Source of the DNA: Alphaproteobacteria bacterium | GTDB taxonomy: Bacteria; Pseudomonadota; Alphaproteobacteria; UBA6615 | DNA length: 64,000 nucleotides | NCBI GenBank assembly: GCA_039980135.1 | Contig: JBDXCV010000007.1 | Span: 62,001-126,000 of the forward strand | Direction: 5' to 3' | Notes under the pieces: generated by a model | Told to the model about the DNA's origin: nothing | Databases searched by the model: none | Seen by the model: the letters and a program-made list of their open reading frames with translations, nothing else | Position numbers and translations under genes: made by a program | Part shown: positions 33,991 through 42,267 of the stretch, one piece after another | Position numbering within the stretch: position 1 is the first letter of the stretch | Layout of the letters: every line of letters begins with the position of its first letter

Positions 33991-34974
33991 TCAGGCGACT
34001 TTGCGCGGCCAGATGGAATCGAACCGGTGGGAGAGAAATTTCCCCACATGGACCGGCTCGAAGCGTGGCGGGTTGTCGGCGCTCACGAACTCGGGAAAGG
34101 GTTCGACGAGCGCGTCATAGTCCGGATTCAGAAAATACGGGATGGAGTAACGCTCGTTGCCCGACCGGTTGACCACCCTGTGCTTGATCGAGATAAACCG
34201 ACCGTTGGTCCAGTTTTCGAGCATATCGCCGATATTGATGACGAAGGTGCCCTCGATCGGCGTGGCCGCGACCCACTCGCCCGAGCGTGCCTCGACTTCC
34301 AGTCCGCCATTCGTGTCCTGCAGCAGGATCGTAAACGCGCCGGTGTCGGAGTGGATACGCGCGCCCATAACGCCGTCGTCGAGATTGGGCGGCGGCGGCG
34401 GATAGTGCAATAGGCGCAGCTGGTTGAGCGCGTTCTTGTAGTAGCGCAGGAAATAGTCTTCCGGGAAATCGATCCCGATCGCGAAGGCGCGATGCAGCCG
34501 GTCGGCCAGTTCGCCCATCGCGGTGTGGTAGGCGAGCATGACGTCTTTCAGTTCCGCCGGTCGGTCCGGCCACTGGTTGGGTCCGGCCAGGGTCTTGCCC
34601 GCCGGGGCCTCGGGGTCCCCCTCGGGTCGTTCCTCGCCCATCTGGAATGCCTCGAGAAAATTGCGTTGGGTCGAGTCGGAGCCTTTGGAATCCAGCGGCA
34701 GGTAACCGCGATAGCAGGTCGAGGTCTCGAGGCCGATCTGCAGCTTCTCGTCTGCCGGCAGGGCGAAGAATGACGCGGCGGTGGTGAACACGCCGTCGAT
34801 GAGTTCCCGGGGCACGCCGTGATTGGCGGCATAGAAGAAGCCGGTGTTTTCGGCCGCGTGGGCGATCTCGGCCGAGACGCGTTTCTTCGCGGCCGCATCA
34901 CCATCGATCAGCGCGGAGAGATCGATCACGGGAATTTCGCTCGGGTCGGCCTGGCGTACGGGGTCGATGGTCAT
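33991..34974 (-). CDS. 2-oxoglutarate/Fe(II)-dependent dioxygenase (isopenicillin-N-synthase family)
   Basis: 327 residues. N-terminal DIOX_N region with I-P-V-I-D-L-S and G-F-F-Y-A-A-N-H-G-V-P; iron ligands in I-H-S-D-T-G (HxD) and S-I-K-H-R-V (distal His); 2-oxoglutarate-binding R-x-S in R-Y-S-I-P-Y-F-L. Hydroxylates or desaturates a small molecule; the substrate is unknown. GGAGA precedes the ATG. Probably co-transcribed with cinA (24 bp) and with the DinB gene upstream (36 bp). Confidence 0.9.
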   Translation of the reverse strand: MTIDPVRQADPSEIPVIDLSALIDGDAAAKKRVSAEIAHAAENTGFFYAANHGVPRELIDGVFTTAASFFALPADEKLQIGLETSTCYRGYLPLDSKGSDSTQRNFLEAFQMGEERPEGDPEAPAGKTLAGPNQWPDRPAELKDVMLAYHTAMGELADRLHRAFAIGIDFPEDYFLRYYKNALNQLRLLHYPPPPPNLDDGVMGARIHSDTGAFTILLQDTNGGLEVEARSGEWVAATPIEGTFVINIGDMLENWTNGRFISIKHRVVNRSGNERYSIPYFLNPDYDALVEPFPEFVSADNPPRFEPVHVGKFLSHRFDSIWPRKVA

Positions 34975-35010
34975 GGGGTTCTCCGTGGTGCGTGCGGACA
35001 GATCGGCAGG

Positions 35011-35538
35011 TCAAACTGGCATCGGCGGCAGGCCACCTTCGCGCAGGGCGCGTTCATAGACCGGGATGTCAATGATCGGTTGGGCGGCACCGGCCTGGCC
35101 GAACATGTCGGAAATCCAGCCCCTGTGATAGGCGCCGTGGATCGCCAGATGGGTCAGGCACATGGCCCGCGAGAGTGAACCCGAATTGCCGCCGATCAGC
35201 TCGTAGTCGATGATCTCTTCCAGGTCTTCGGCGCTCAGCCCGTCCACATAATCCTGCAGGGTCTTGTCCATCGCCCGGCGCGCGGTCCACAGCGCGTCGA
35301 GAGTCTCGTGCTTTACATCCCGCAGCGTCTTGTAGTCATGGCCCTTGCCGGTCATGTGACCCATCCACATCACGTCGACGTTCCACAAATGGTGCATGCT
35401 GACGAAGATCGAAACCAGCGGTGTGGGCCGTTCTTTCGTCACCTCCTCGGGCGGCAACTCGGAGACCTTCTGGTACATCTCCTCATTGGCCCAGGCGTTG
35501 AAGTCGATCAGCGTGCGCAGGTAGGTCTTGTCGTGCAT
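35011..35538 (-). CDS. DinB-family protein
   Basis: 175 residues starting MHDKTYLRTLIDFNAWAN, with GGGAGC upstream; the longer frame enters the repeat region. Four-helix DinB fold with metal-ligand histidines: one in S-M-H-H-L-W-N-V-D and a second pair in T-H-L-A-I-H-G-A-Y-H-R-G. Members of the group are thiol-dependent metalloenzymes (for example mycothiol or bacillithiol transferases) or stress proteins; the specific role is unknown. Confidence 0.88.
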   Translation of the reverse strand: MHDKTYLRTLIDFNAWANEEMYQKVSELPPEEVTKERPTPLVSIFVSMHHLWNVDVMWMGHMTGKGHDYKTLRDVKHETLDALWTARRAMDKTLQDYVDGLSAEDLEEIIDYELIGGNSGSLSRAMCLTHLAIHGAYHRGWISDMFGQAGAAQPIIDIPVYERALREGGLPPMPV

Positions 35539-35606
35539 TGGTATTGCTCCCTTGGGGCGAGAATACGCTGTGGTGGCCAGTCCCGACAATGCGTCATACG
35601 CGGGAA

Positions 35607-35760
35607 ATAAGATGCCCGGGTCGAGCCCGGGCATGACGGACGAGCGGAACGCAGCCGTCTCCACCCCATATCGTCATACCCGGACTTGATCCGGGTATCC
35701 ATTCATCGGACCGGCGCGGTATTGAGACGTGGATGGCCGGATCAAGTCCGGCCATGACGT
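35607..35760. repeat. family A paired palindromes (MITE/BIME-like), three units
   Basis: Three palindromic units: 35612-35634 (ATGCCCGGG..CCCGGGCAT), 35676-35698 (ATACCCGGA..CCGGGTAT, preceded by CGTC) and 35732-35759 (GATGGCCGGA..CCGGCCAT followed by GACG). The last two form one inverted pair with outer ends CGTCAT and ATGACG. The 222-bp region between DinB and the GIY-YIG gene contains essentially nothing else. Confidence 0.8.
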
Positions 35761-36030
35761 CTAAGTCTGTGCGCCCGCCTTCAGCCTCGCTTTGAATACC
35801 CGGTCCCGCTTGATCGCGGTCTCCCGGCGCAGTGCGTCGCCGTGGGGCAGGGGGCCTTCGGTGTGGATGACGGCCCAGGGGCCGCGCCCTCGGGTGAATT
35901 TCGCGCCGTTGCCGTCATTGTGGGTGGCGAGCCGCGCGGCGACATCCTTGGCGATGCCGGTGTAGGTGGTGCCGGCGTCGTTGCGCAGCACGTAGACGTA
36001 GAAATCCGCCTGGGCGCTCCCGTCGGGCAT
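35761..36030 (-). CDS. GIY-YIG nuclease-domain protein
   Basis: 89 residues, the normal size of the UPF0213/YhbQ type. Motifs: Y-V-Y-V-L-R-N (the GIY strand as V-Y-V), T-Y-T-G-I-A-K-D (YIG as Y-T-G), and R-L-A-T-H-N-D-G-N-G-A-K-F-T, with a final R-E-x-x-I-K-R helix carrying the Glu. Likely a small DNA endonuclease-fold protein of unknown cellular role. It starts MPDGSAQADF, two bases after the slyX stop codon, so it is coupled to slyX. Its stop abuts a repeat element. Confidence 0.88.
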   Translation of the reverse strand: MPDGSAQADFYVYVLRNDAGTTYTGIAKDVAARLATHNDGNGAKFTRGRGPWAVIHTEGPLPHGDALRRETAIKRDRVFKARLKAGAQT

Positions 36031-36032
36031 TC

Positions 36033-36242
36033 TTAGTAATGCGGCGGGGGCGGTTCGTCGGGGCCCTTGCCGGGGACGGTGTCCTCGACATGACCCATCC
36101 GATCGGTCAGCCGCCGTAGCTGCTCGCGGAATAGGTCGATGACACGCGCTTGTTCGGCGACCACGCCCGACAATTCGTCGAGGGTGTGTTCCTGATGCGC
36201 AAGCCGCGATTCCAGATCGGCGATTATTTCGGCGTCGGACAT
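36033..36242 (-). CDS. slyX: SlyX family protein
   Basis: 69 residues: a heptad-rich coiled coil (L-E-S-R-L-A-H-Q-E-H-T-L-D-E-L, then V-x-x-Q-x-R-V-I-D-L-F-R-E-Q-L-R-R-L) followed by the family's proline-rich end P-P-P-P-H-Y. Function in bacteria is not well defined. First gene of a two-gene operon with the GIY-YIG gene. No strong ribosome-binding site. Confidence 0.9.
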   Translation of the reverse strand: MSDAEIIADLESRLAHQEHTLDELSGVVAEQARVIDLFREQLRRLTDRMGHVEDTVPGKGPDEPPPPHY

Positions 36243-36286
36243 AGCGTGAAAGTAGCAAATCGACGTGAGTCTGGATCAACCAAACT

Positions 36287-36362
36287 CGTCATGCCCGGAC
36301 TTGATCCGGGCATCTATCCGAGACTGCGCGAGAGATACGCGGATCAAGTCCGCGTATGACGG
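36287..36362. repeat. family A paired palindrome
   Basis: CGTCATGCCCGGACTTGATC-type left half at 36288-36312 and an inverted right half ending CGCGTATGACG at about 36335-36361, so the outer ends CGTCAT and ATGACG are inverted repeats about 75 bp apart. It lies between slyX and the thiolase gene. Confidence 0.8.
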
Positions 36363-36372
36363 GAATGTTGCG

Positions 36373-37611
36373 CTACCGCCCCAACACCGTGACCACCGTC
36401 GCGGCTTCCTCGATGCCGAAGAAGCCGCCGCCGTTTTCTGCCGCCGCGATGCGCGCGCCCTCGACCTGGCGCTTGCCGGCCTCGCCGCGCAGCTGCGTGA
36501 CCAACTCGTGAATCTGGATCGCGCCCGTGGCACCGATGGGATGACCCTTCGACAGCAGTCCGCCGGATGTGTTCACCGGAGTCTTGCCGCCGAGTTTCGT
36601 TTCGCCGCGCTCGGCGAGGCTGCCGCCTTCGCCGCGCTCACAGAAGCCCATATTCTCGACCTGCACGATCTCGGCATAGGCCGACGCGTCATGCACTTCG
36701 GCCACGTCCACATCGCCCGGGCCGACACCGGCCTGCTCGTAGGCGCGCTCGGCCGCCATGCGACCGATATGATGCTCGAAATCAGCCGGGTCGCGGTCCA
36801 TGCCGCTGACCACGGCCGTGCCGAGGACCTTCACCGCGCGGGCCTTGTCGAACCGGTCGATGGTGTCGCCGGTCGCCAGCACCAGCGCGCCCGCGCCGTC
36901 GGATAGCGGCGCGCACATGGAGCGGGTCAGCGGCCAGGAGATCAGCCGGTCGGCCATCACCTCGTCGACGGAGAAATCCTTCTGGTACTGCGCCAGCGGG
37001 TTGAGCGTCGAATGGAAGTGGCTCTTGGCCGCTGCGGCTGCGATCTGCCGCTGGGTGGTGCCGAAATGCTTCATGTGCTGGCGTGCGAGTGCGGCGTAGA
37101 TATCCATGAACACGCTGCGCTCGCCTGAGTCTTCACCGGCCTCGGGTGGCAGGGCGAGCCCTTCGCCGAGTGACAGCAGCCGCGCCTCGGTCTCCGCCTG
37201 GGTGTGCACATCCCAGCCGCCGCGAAACGCCTGAAACATCAGTTCGCGCTTTTCGGGATAGAACATCTTCTCCGATCCCGCGACCAGCGCCACCCCGGCC
37301 ATGCCCGCCTTGAGATAGGCGAACGCCTGGTTAAGCCCGGTGGAGGAGGAGCAGCAGGCGTTCTCGACATTTACGATCGGGATCGACTGGAAACCCATGG
37401 AGCGTAGTGCACATTGCCCGCGCACGGTGTTCTGCCCCTCCATCATCCCCTGGCGGGTATTGGAAAACCACGCGGCCTCGATGTCTTCCAGTTTCGCGCC
37501 GGCGTCGGTCAGCGCCGTGTTCACCGCGTCGTCGGTGAGCTGCTTGACGCTCCGGTCGGGAAATTTGCCGAGTGGCGTCATGCCGATGCCGACGATGTAG
37601 ATGTCCGTCAT
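36373..37611 (-). CDS. thiolase-family protein (SCP2/acetyl-CoA acetyltransferase-like)
   Basis: 412 residues. Nucleophilic Cys in N-A-C-C-S-S-S, catalytic His in V-H-D-A-S-A-Y-A-E and K-G-H-P-I-G-A-T-G; the last thiolase motif appears as E-N-G-G-G-F-F-G rather than the C-x-G of degradative thiolases, as in SCP-x-like and non-decarboxylating members. It probably cleaves or modifies beta-ketoacyl-CoA or a sterol-type side chain; substrate unknown. AAGGAACG precedes the ATG. Confidence 0.88.
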   Translation of the reverse strand: MTDIYIVGIGMTPLGKFPDRSVKQLTDDAVNTALTDAGAKLEDIEAAWFSNTRQGMMEGQNTVRGQCALRSMGFQSIPIVNVENACCSSSTGLNQAFAYLKAGMAGVALVAGSEKMFYPEKRELMFQAFRGGWDVHTQAETEARLLSLGEGLALPPEAGEDSGERSVFMDIYAALARQHMKHFGTTQRQIAAAAAKSHFHSTLNPLAQYQKDFSVDEVMADRLISWPLTRSMCAPLSDGAGALVLATGDTIDRFDKARAVKVLGTAVVSGMDRDPADFEHHIGRMAAERAYEQAGVGPGDVDVAEVHDASAYAEIVQVENMGFCERGEGGSLAERGETKLGGKTPVNTSGGLLSKGHPIGATGAIQIHELVTQLRGEAGKRQVEGARIAAAENGGGFFGIEEAATVVTVLGR

Positions 37612-37729
37612 GGTCGCGTTCCTTGTTGGGAGACCGAATAGTGCCCGGTTCCGTTGGGTTGCGCCACATTCGGGGATGATCCGCCCGCCCCGTAAGACAG
37701 GTTGGTGGTCCCCGCTCCAAACTGCTCGG

Positions 37730-37818
37730 CGTCATGGCCGGACTTGATCGGGCCATCCACGTGGAAATGTCACGTGACCCAGTGACGTGGATGCCTGCAA
37801 CAAGTGCGGGCATGACGA
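37730..37818. repeat. family A paired palindrome
   Basis: Left half CGTCATGGCCGGACTTGATC and right half ending GCGGGCATGACG, in inverted orientation 89 bp end to end, with an inner CACGTG-rich dyad (CCACGTGG around 37757-37764 and GTCACGTGAC around 37769-37778). It lies between the thiolase and racemase-like genes; 37612-37891 holds no gene. Confidence 0.75.
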
Positions 37819-37891
37819 AAAGTATGGAAAGTCGCTGTCTCAGGGTGTCTAAGCGCCTACACTGTTCACGACAAGAAACAGGGGGAGCGTT

Positions 37892-38548
37892 TTGAAGCCA
37901 GCACGTATCGGGGCGGTGTCGCCCATGGACAACGCCATGGAGGCCATCGGCGAGGCGTTCGCTGAACTGTGGCCCGAGGCCGAGCTTTTCCATGTGCTCG
38001 ATGAGTCTCTCTATCTGGATTTCGCCGGCGGCAGGCCCCAGACCGAAGAGACCGGCGAGCGGGTCTCGAAGCTGTTGCACTACGCCGCCGACTGCCATGC
38101 CGACGGGTTGCTGTTTACCGGCTCGGTCTTCGGCCGCTGGGTCGAGGTGGCGCGCGCGGACATGGACATTCCCTGCCTGACGTCTCACGAGGCGATGATC
38201 GAGGAGGCGTTCGAACTGGGCTCACGGCTGGGGATTCTCACGACCGCGCCGGGATCGCTGAAATGCCTGGTCGAGGATATCGACCGCTATTCCAAGGAAC
38301 TGGGTAAGCCTGTCACGATCACCGACCATATCGAGGACGCGGCGCGACCGATCATCCTGGCCGGCGATGTCGAGACGCATGACAAGATGGTCGCGGCCGC
38401 CGCCGACAATATGACCGACTGCGACTGCCTGATGCTCGGCCAGTTTTCCATGACCGGCGCGATCAGCCTGTTCACCGACTTGCCCGACCGCCCGGTGCTG
38501 ACCTCGGCCCACACGGCGGTGCGCAAGCTCAAGCGGCTGCTGGGGTAA
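37892..38548 (+). CDS. Asp/Glu racemase-fold protein, copy 1, catalytic cysteines missing
   Basis: 218 residues from a TTG start at 37892 with GGGGGAG four bases upstream; this start aligns exactly with the ATG of the paralogue at 38718 (M-x-x-x-R-I-G-x-V-S-P). The two-lobed Asp/Glu racemase fold is recognisable (L-L-F-T-G-S-V-F-G, D-C-L-M-L-G-Q-F-S-M), but the positions of both catalytic Cys are Thr and Gln here. A normal two-base racemisation is therefore unlikely. Function unknown. Confidence 0.82.
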   Translation: MKPARIGAVSPMDNAMEAIGEAFAELWPEAELFHVLDESLYLDFAGGRPQTEETGERVSKLLHYAADCHADGLLFTGSVFGRWVEVARADMDIPCLTSHEAMIEEAFELGSRLGILTTAPGSLKCLVEDIDRYSKELGKPVTITDHIEDAARPIILAGDVETHDKMVAAAADNMTDCDCLMLGQFSMTGAISLFTDLPDRPVLTSAHTAVRKLKRLLG

Positions 38549-38590
38549 CAGTCCGTGATGTTAATCACAGGGCGGTTGCCTCAAACTCTC

Positions 38591-38677
38591 TCGTCATACG
38601 CGGGCTTGACCCGCGTATCTCCTGCGCCATGCATAGCCGGGGGGTTGAGATGCCCGGATCAAGTCCGGGCATGACGA
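38591..38677. repeat. family A paired palindrome
   Basis: Left half CGTCATACGCGGGCTTGACC and inverted right half ATCAAGTCCGGGCATGACG, 87 bp end to end, between the two racemase-fold paralogues. The position suggests insertion into the spacer after the gene duplication, or spread of the element through this neighbourhood. Confidence 0.8.
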
Positions 38678-38717
38678 ACTTGGACAGGATGATGAAGCTT
38701 CAGAAAATGGGGCAATC

Positions 38718-39392
38718 ATGACCGCCTTCCGCATCGGCGTGGTCTCACCGACGGAAGTGGCGTTCCCGACCGTGCGCGCCGCGTTTGCCGAACTCTGGCC
38801 CGAGGCAGAAATCGCCTGCCAACTCGACCAGTCGCTCTATCTCGACTTCATCAATGCAGACATGACGGTGCCCGACCCCATGCCGGTTGAGGCCTATGAC
38901 CGGATCGCGGCGGTTCTCCGCTACAGCCTGGATTGCCGGGTGGATGGCATCATCTTCTGCGGTTCGGTGTTCGGCCGTCTGGTCGAGGCGGGGCGCGACG
39001 GCATCGACGTGCCGGTGCTGACCTCCTATGAGGGGATGATCGAGGCGGCGTTCGCGAATGGCCCGCGCATGGGCATCCTGGCGACGACCCAAGGGACCGT
39101 CGATTGCTTGTCCGGTGATATCGAACGCCATGCCGAGGCGCACGGGCTCGACTACAGCGTCGCGGGGACCGTCGCCGAGGGCGCGTTCCAGACGTTGCTT
39201 GACGGAAACCGCGACGGCCATGACGAAATCGTCGTCGCGGCTGCCGAAACCGTGACCGATTGCGACAGTCTTCTGCTCGGCCAGTTCTCCATGGGGTTGG
39301 TGCCACAGAAGATCACGCCCGTCGGGGGCCGGCCGGTTCTCACGGCACCGCATACCGCCGTTGCGAAAATGCGCGCACTGCTTTCGGACTGA
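38718..39392 (+). CDS. Asp/Glu racemase-fold protein, copy 2, one catalytic cysteine retained
   Basis: 224 residues, paralogue of the gene at 37892. The first Cys position is kept (I-I-F-C-G-S-V-F-G), the second is replaced (L-L-L-G-Q-F-S-M). Relatives with a single Cys include arylmalonate decarboxylases and maleate isomerase-like enzymes, so a decarboxylation or isomerisation is possible, not proven. GGGG lies 8 bases before the ATG. Confidence 0.84.
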   Translation: MTAFRIGVVSPTEVAFPTVRAAFAELWPEAEIACQLDQSLYLDFINADMTVPDPMPVEAYDRIAAVLRYSLDCRVDGIIFCGSVFGRLVEAGRDGIDVPVLTSYEGMIEAAFANGPRMGILATTQGTVDCLSGDIERHAEAHGLDYSVAGTVAEGAFQTLLDGNRDGHDEIVVAAAETVTDCDSLLLGQFSMGLVPQKITPVGGRPVLTAPHTAVAKMRALLSD

Positions 39393-39407
39393 CAGGGCAA
39401 CCCACCT

Positions 39408-40331
39408 ATGGCCAAGACAAGCAGCCTGCGCATGACCCCGCTCGAGTGGGTTTTGCTCATTATTCTGGGCGGTTTTTGGGGTGCCACCTTCTTCTTTAAC
39501 GCCATAGCGCTGCCGGAATTGCCGCCGCTTACCGTGATCCTGGTGCGTGTCGCCATCGCATCGGTGATTCTCTGGGTCGTCGTGTTCGCCAGCGGTGTCG
39601 CCGTGCCCAGAAGGCGTGATATCTGGCTAGCGTTGTTGTTCATGGGGTTAGCGAATTCGGCGCTGCCGTTTTTCCTGATCGCCTGGGGGCAGGTACATAT
39701 TCCCAGCGGGCTGGCGTCGATCCTGATCGCCAGTTCGCCGCTCTATGCGGTGATCGCGGCGCACTTCATGACTCAAGATGAGGGGCTGACCCGGGGGAAG
39801 GTCGCCGGTGTGCTGACCGGTCTTGCCGGTGTGGTGATATTGATCGGGCCCGGGTTCCTGAGAGATATCGGGACCAACCTTCTGGCCCAGCTATCCGTGA
39901 TCGGCGCCGCGGTGCTTTACGCCTTGTCCGCGATTTACGGGCGCCTGTTCGCGCGGCGTGGCGTGGCACCACTGGTCGTGGCGACGGGTCAGATTTCCAT
40001 GTCGGCGCTTCTGCTGCTCCCGTTCGCCATCATCATTGACCGGCCCTGGACGCTGCCGAACCCGAGCCTCGAAGCCTGGGGTGCCGTGCTGGGCCTCGCG
40101 GTCTTGTCCACGTCAGTGGCCTACCTGATCTATTTCCGTATCCTGGCCACCGCAGGCGCGATCAACATTCTGCTTGTGAATTTCCTGGTCCCGGTCAGCG
40201 CGCTGTTGCTGGGCATTTTCATTCTCGGCGAACAACTGACATTGGAACAAATGATCGGGATGGGCTTTATTGTCGGGGGGCTGCTCCTCATCGATGGACG
40301 GCTGCTGAGCCGATTTCAAGTGACGGGATAG
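39408..40331 (+). CDS. EamA/DMT-family permease, tandem copy 1
   Basis: 307 residues, about ten membrane segments in two EamA repeats (L-L-I-I-L-G-G-F-W-G-A-T-F-F-F-N-A-I-A-L and V-P-V-S-A-L-L-L-G-I-F-I-L-G-E). Inner-membrane exporter. The downstream gene is a close paralogue with the same start K-T-S-x-L-R-M-T-P-x-E-W. Probably co-transcribed with the racemase-fold gene (15 bp). Confidence 0.9.
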   Translation: MAKTSSLRMTPLEWVLLIILGGFWGATFFFNAIALPELPPLTVILVRVAIASVILWVVVFASGVAVPRRRDIWLALLFMGLANSALPFFLIAWGQVHIPSGLASILIASSPLYAVIAAHFMTQDEGLTRGKVAGVLTGLAGVVILIGPGFLRDIGTNLLAQLSVIGAAVLYALSAIYGRLFARRGVAPLVVATGQISMSALLLLPFAIIIDRPWTLPNPSLEAWGAVLGLAVLSTSVAYLIYFRILATAGAINILLVNFLVPVSALLLGIFILGEQLTLEQMIGMGFIVGGLLLIDGRLLSRFQVTG

Positions 40332-40336
40332 GGACG

Positions 40337-41251
40337 ATGTCAAAGACCAGCGGTTTGCGTATGACGCCGGTTGAGTGGGGAATGCTTCTGATCCTGTCCG
40401 TGCTCTGGGGGGGCGCCTTTTTCCTGATCGAGATCGCATTACGCGATCTGCCGCCCTTCACCATCATGATCCTGCGTGTTGGCGGCGCATCGTTGTTTCT
40501 GTGGACCATCGTACTCATCCGCGGTGCAGCATTTCCCAGAGGGCTTGGCCTCTGGTCGGTACTGACCGTCATGGCAGTGTTCAATTCCGCCTTGCCGTTC
40601 TCGCTGATCGCGTGGGGGCAGGTCCAGATCACCAGCGGGCTCTCCTCGATCCTGATCGCGATGACGCCGTTGTTCGCTGTGATAACGGCGCATTTCTTCA
40701 CCGAAGACGAGGCCTTCACGCGGATGAAGGGGCTCGGGGTGCTGTCTGGCCTGGCGGGCGCGGTTATCCTCATCGGGCCGGAGTTTCTGCGTGACATCGG
40801 GGCCAATTTTTTCGCGCAACTGGCCGTACTCGGCGGGGCGGTGTCCTACTCCATCGCGGCCGTGTTCGGCCGGCGTTTCGGCCGCCGCGATATTTCGCAA
40901 ATCTCGGTTGCGGCAGGGCAGGTGACCATGGCGATCGTGCTGCTGGCGCCCTTCGTCCTGATATTCGATCGGCCATGGACGCTCGACGTGCCCAGCCTGG
41001 CAGGCATTGGCGCGGTTGCCGGCCTCGCCCTCGGCTCCACGGGCGTTGCTTACCTGATCTATTATCGGGTGCTGGCCACGGCGGGCGCGACCAACCTGAT
41101 GCTGGTCAATTTCCTGGCGCCCGTCAGCGCGCTCATCCTCGGCATATTCGTGCTGGGCGAGGTGCTCAGCATCGAACAGTTAATCGGCATGTGTTTTATC
41201 GCCCTGGGGCTCGCCCTGATCGACGGCAGGCTGTTTCAGGGGCGCACCTAG
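40337..41251 (+). CDS. EamA/DMT-family permease, tandem copy 2
   Basis: 304 residues, tandem paralogue of the previous gene (5 bp apart, AGGGA site before the ATG). The same ten-segment layout; P-V-S-A-L-I-L-G-I-F-V-L-G-E near the C-terminus. The two may work as separate exporters or together. Substrate unknown. Confidence 0.9.
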   Translation: MSKTSGLRMTPVEWGMLLILSVLWGGAFFLIEIALRDLPPFTIMILRVGGASLFLWTIVLIRGAAFPRGLGLWSVLTVMAVFNSALPFSLIAWGQVQITSGLSSILIAMTPLFAVITAHFFTEDEAFTRMKGLGVLSGLAGAVILIGPEFLRDIGANFFAQLAVLGGAVSYSIAAVFGRRFGRRDISQISVAAGQVTMAIVLLAPFVLIFDRPWTLDVPSLAGIGAVAGLALGSTGVAYLIYYRVLATAGATNLMLVNFLAPVSALILGIFVLGEVLSIEQLIGMCFIALGLALIDGRLFQGRT

Positions 41252-41254
41252 GAC

Positions 41255-41325
41255 GGGCGGGTCGCAGACCCGCCCCTACATGGGTAGGCGTTTATCCCGT
41301 AGGGGCGGGTTTCAAACCCGCCCAC
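41255..41325. repeat. paired inverted palindrome, family B
   Basis: GGGCGGGTCGCAGACCCGCC followed by CCTAC, then GTAGGGGCGGGTTTCAAACC with CGCCC in inverted orientation. It lies between the convergent EamA and FAH genes, in the place of a bidirectional terminator. Confidence 0.75.
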
Positions 41326-41361
41326 ATTGGGCTAGCCCGTGATGCCTGAGTGCCCATCGAT

Positions 41362-42216
41362 CTATCCTTCAGCGATCCCGTTCACCAGGGTGCCGATCTT
41401 CTCGATGCGGATTTCGCAGCTGTCGCCGATCTGCATGAAGATCTGCGGTTCACGGGACTGGCCGACGCCGGACGGTGTGCCGGAGGCGATGACGTCGCCC
41501 GGTTGCAACTCGGAGATATGCGAGACGTAGGAGATGATCGTCACCACGTCGAAAATCATGTCCTTCGTGTTGGCCGACTGGAGGGTCTCGCCGTTGAGGA
41601 CCGTCGAGATGTCGAGGACCTGCGGATCGGGGATCTCGTCGGCGGTCACCATCCAGGGACCGAAGCCGCCGGTGCCCTGAAAATTCTTGCCGGGTACGAC
41701 CTGGGCCGTGTGGTACTGCCAGTCGCGAGCGCTGGCCTCGTTGAAGCAGGAATAGCCCGCGACATGGTCGAGCGCATCTGCCTTGCTGATATACCGACCC
41801 GCCTTGCCGATAATCACGGCCAGCTCGCACTCATAGTCGAGCTTGTTGACGACCGGCGATTTGAGCAACGGCTGGTTGTGCCCGACAAGCGTGTCGGCGT
41901 AGCGGCCGAAGATCATCGGATGTTCGCTCTTGGATCGGGGCAACCCGGCGTCGATCGCTTCCTGCAGGTGATCCATATAGTTCACGCCGACACACCAGAT
42001 ATGGTCCGGGTCGGGGATGACCGGCAAGTAGGTGACGCCGTCGAGCGCGTGATCAGGGGTTTCACCCGAGAATTCCGCCATGTCCGAAACCCGGTTTTCG
42101 GTAATGACTTCGCGCAGGGATGTCACCCCGGCGCGGGTGGTTAGGTCGATTATGCCGTCTTCTGTGGCGAGGCCGACACGGGCGCCGGATCCGGCATCAT
42201 AGGTGAGTAGTTTCAT
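41362..42216 (-). CDS. fumarylacetoacetate hydrolase (FAH) family protein
   Basis: 284 residues starting MKLLTYDAGSGARVGL. Metal-binding acidic residues are in Y-E-C-E-L-A-V-I-I-G-K and F-N-E-A-S-A-R-D-W-Q; the C-terminal G-D-V-I-A-S-G-T-P-S-G-V-G is diagnostic. It hydrolyses or decarboxylates a 2-oxo- or 4-oxo-acid (fumarylpyruvate, acylpyruvate or oxaloacetate types). It is 51 bp downstream of the TPP enzyme gene on the same strand, so they may act in succession. Confidence 0.92.
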   Translation of the reverse strand: MKLLTYDAGSGARVGLATEDGIIDLTTRAGVTSLREVITENRVSDMAEFSGETPDHALDGVTYLPVIPDPDHIWCVGVNYMDHLQEAIDAGLPRSKSEHPMIFGRYADTLVGHNQPLLKSPVVNKLDYECELAVIIGKAGRYISKADALDHVAGYSCFNEASARDWQYHTAQVVPGKNFQGTGGFGPWMVTADEIPDPQVLDISTVLNGETLQSANTKDMIFDVVTIISYVSHISELQPGDVIASGTPSGVGQSREPQIFMQIGDSCEIRIEKIGTLVNGIAEG

Positions 42217-42267
42217 CGGTTTTCCAATCCTTGTGGTGCGTGATGGCACCGCTTGTCAGCACACGCG

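Noticed and set aside
35607-38677. CRISPR array
   Set aside because: The repeats are palindromic intergenic elements separated by genes, not regularly spaced direct repeats with unique spacers.
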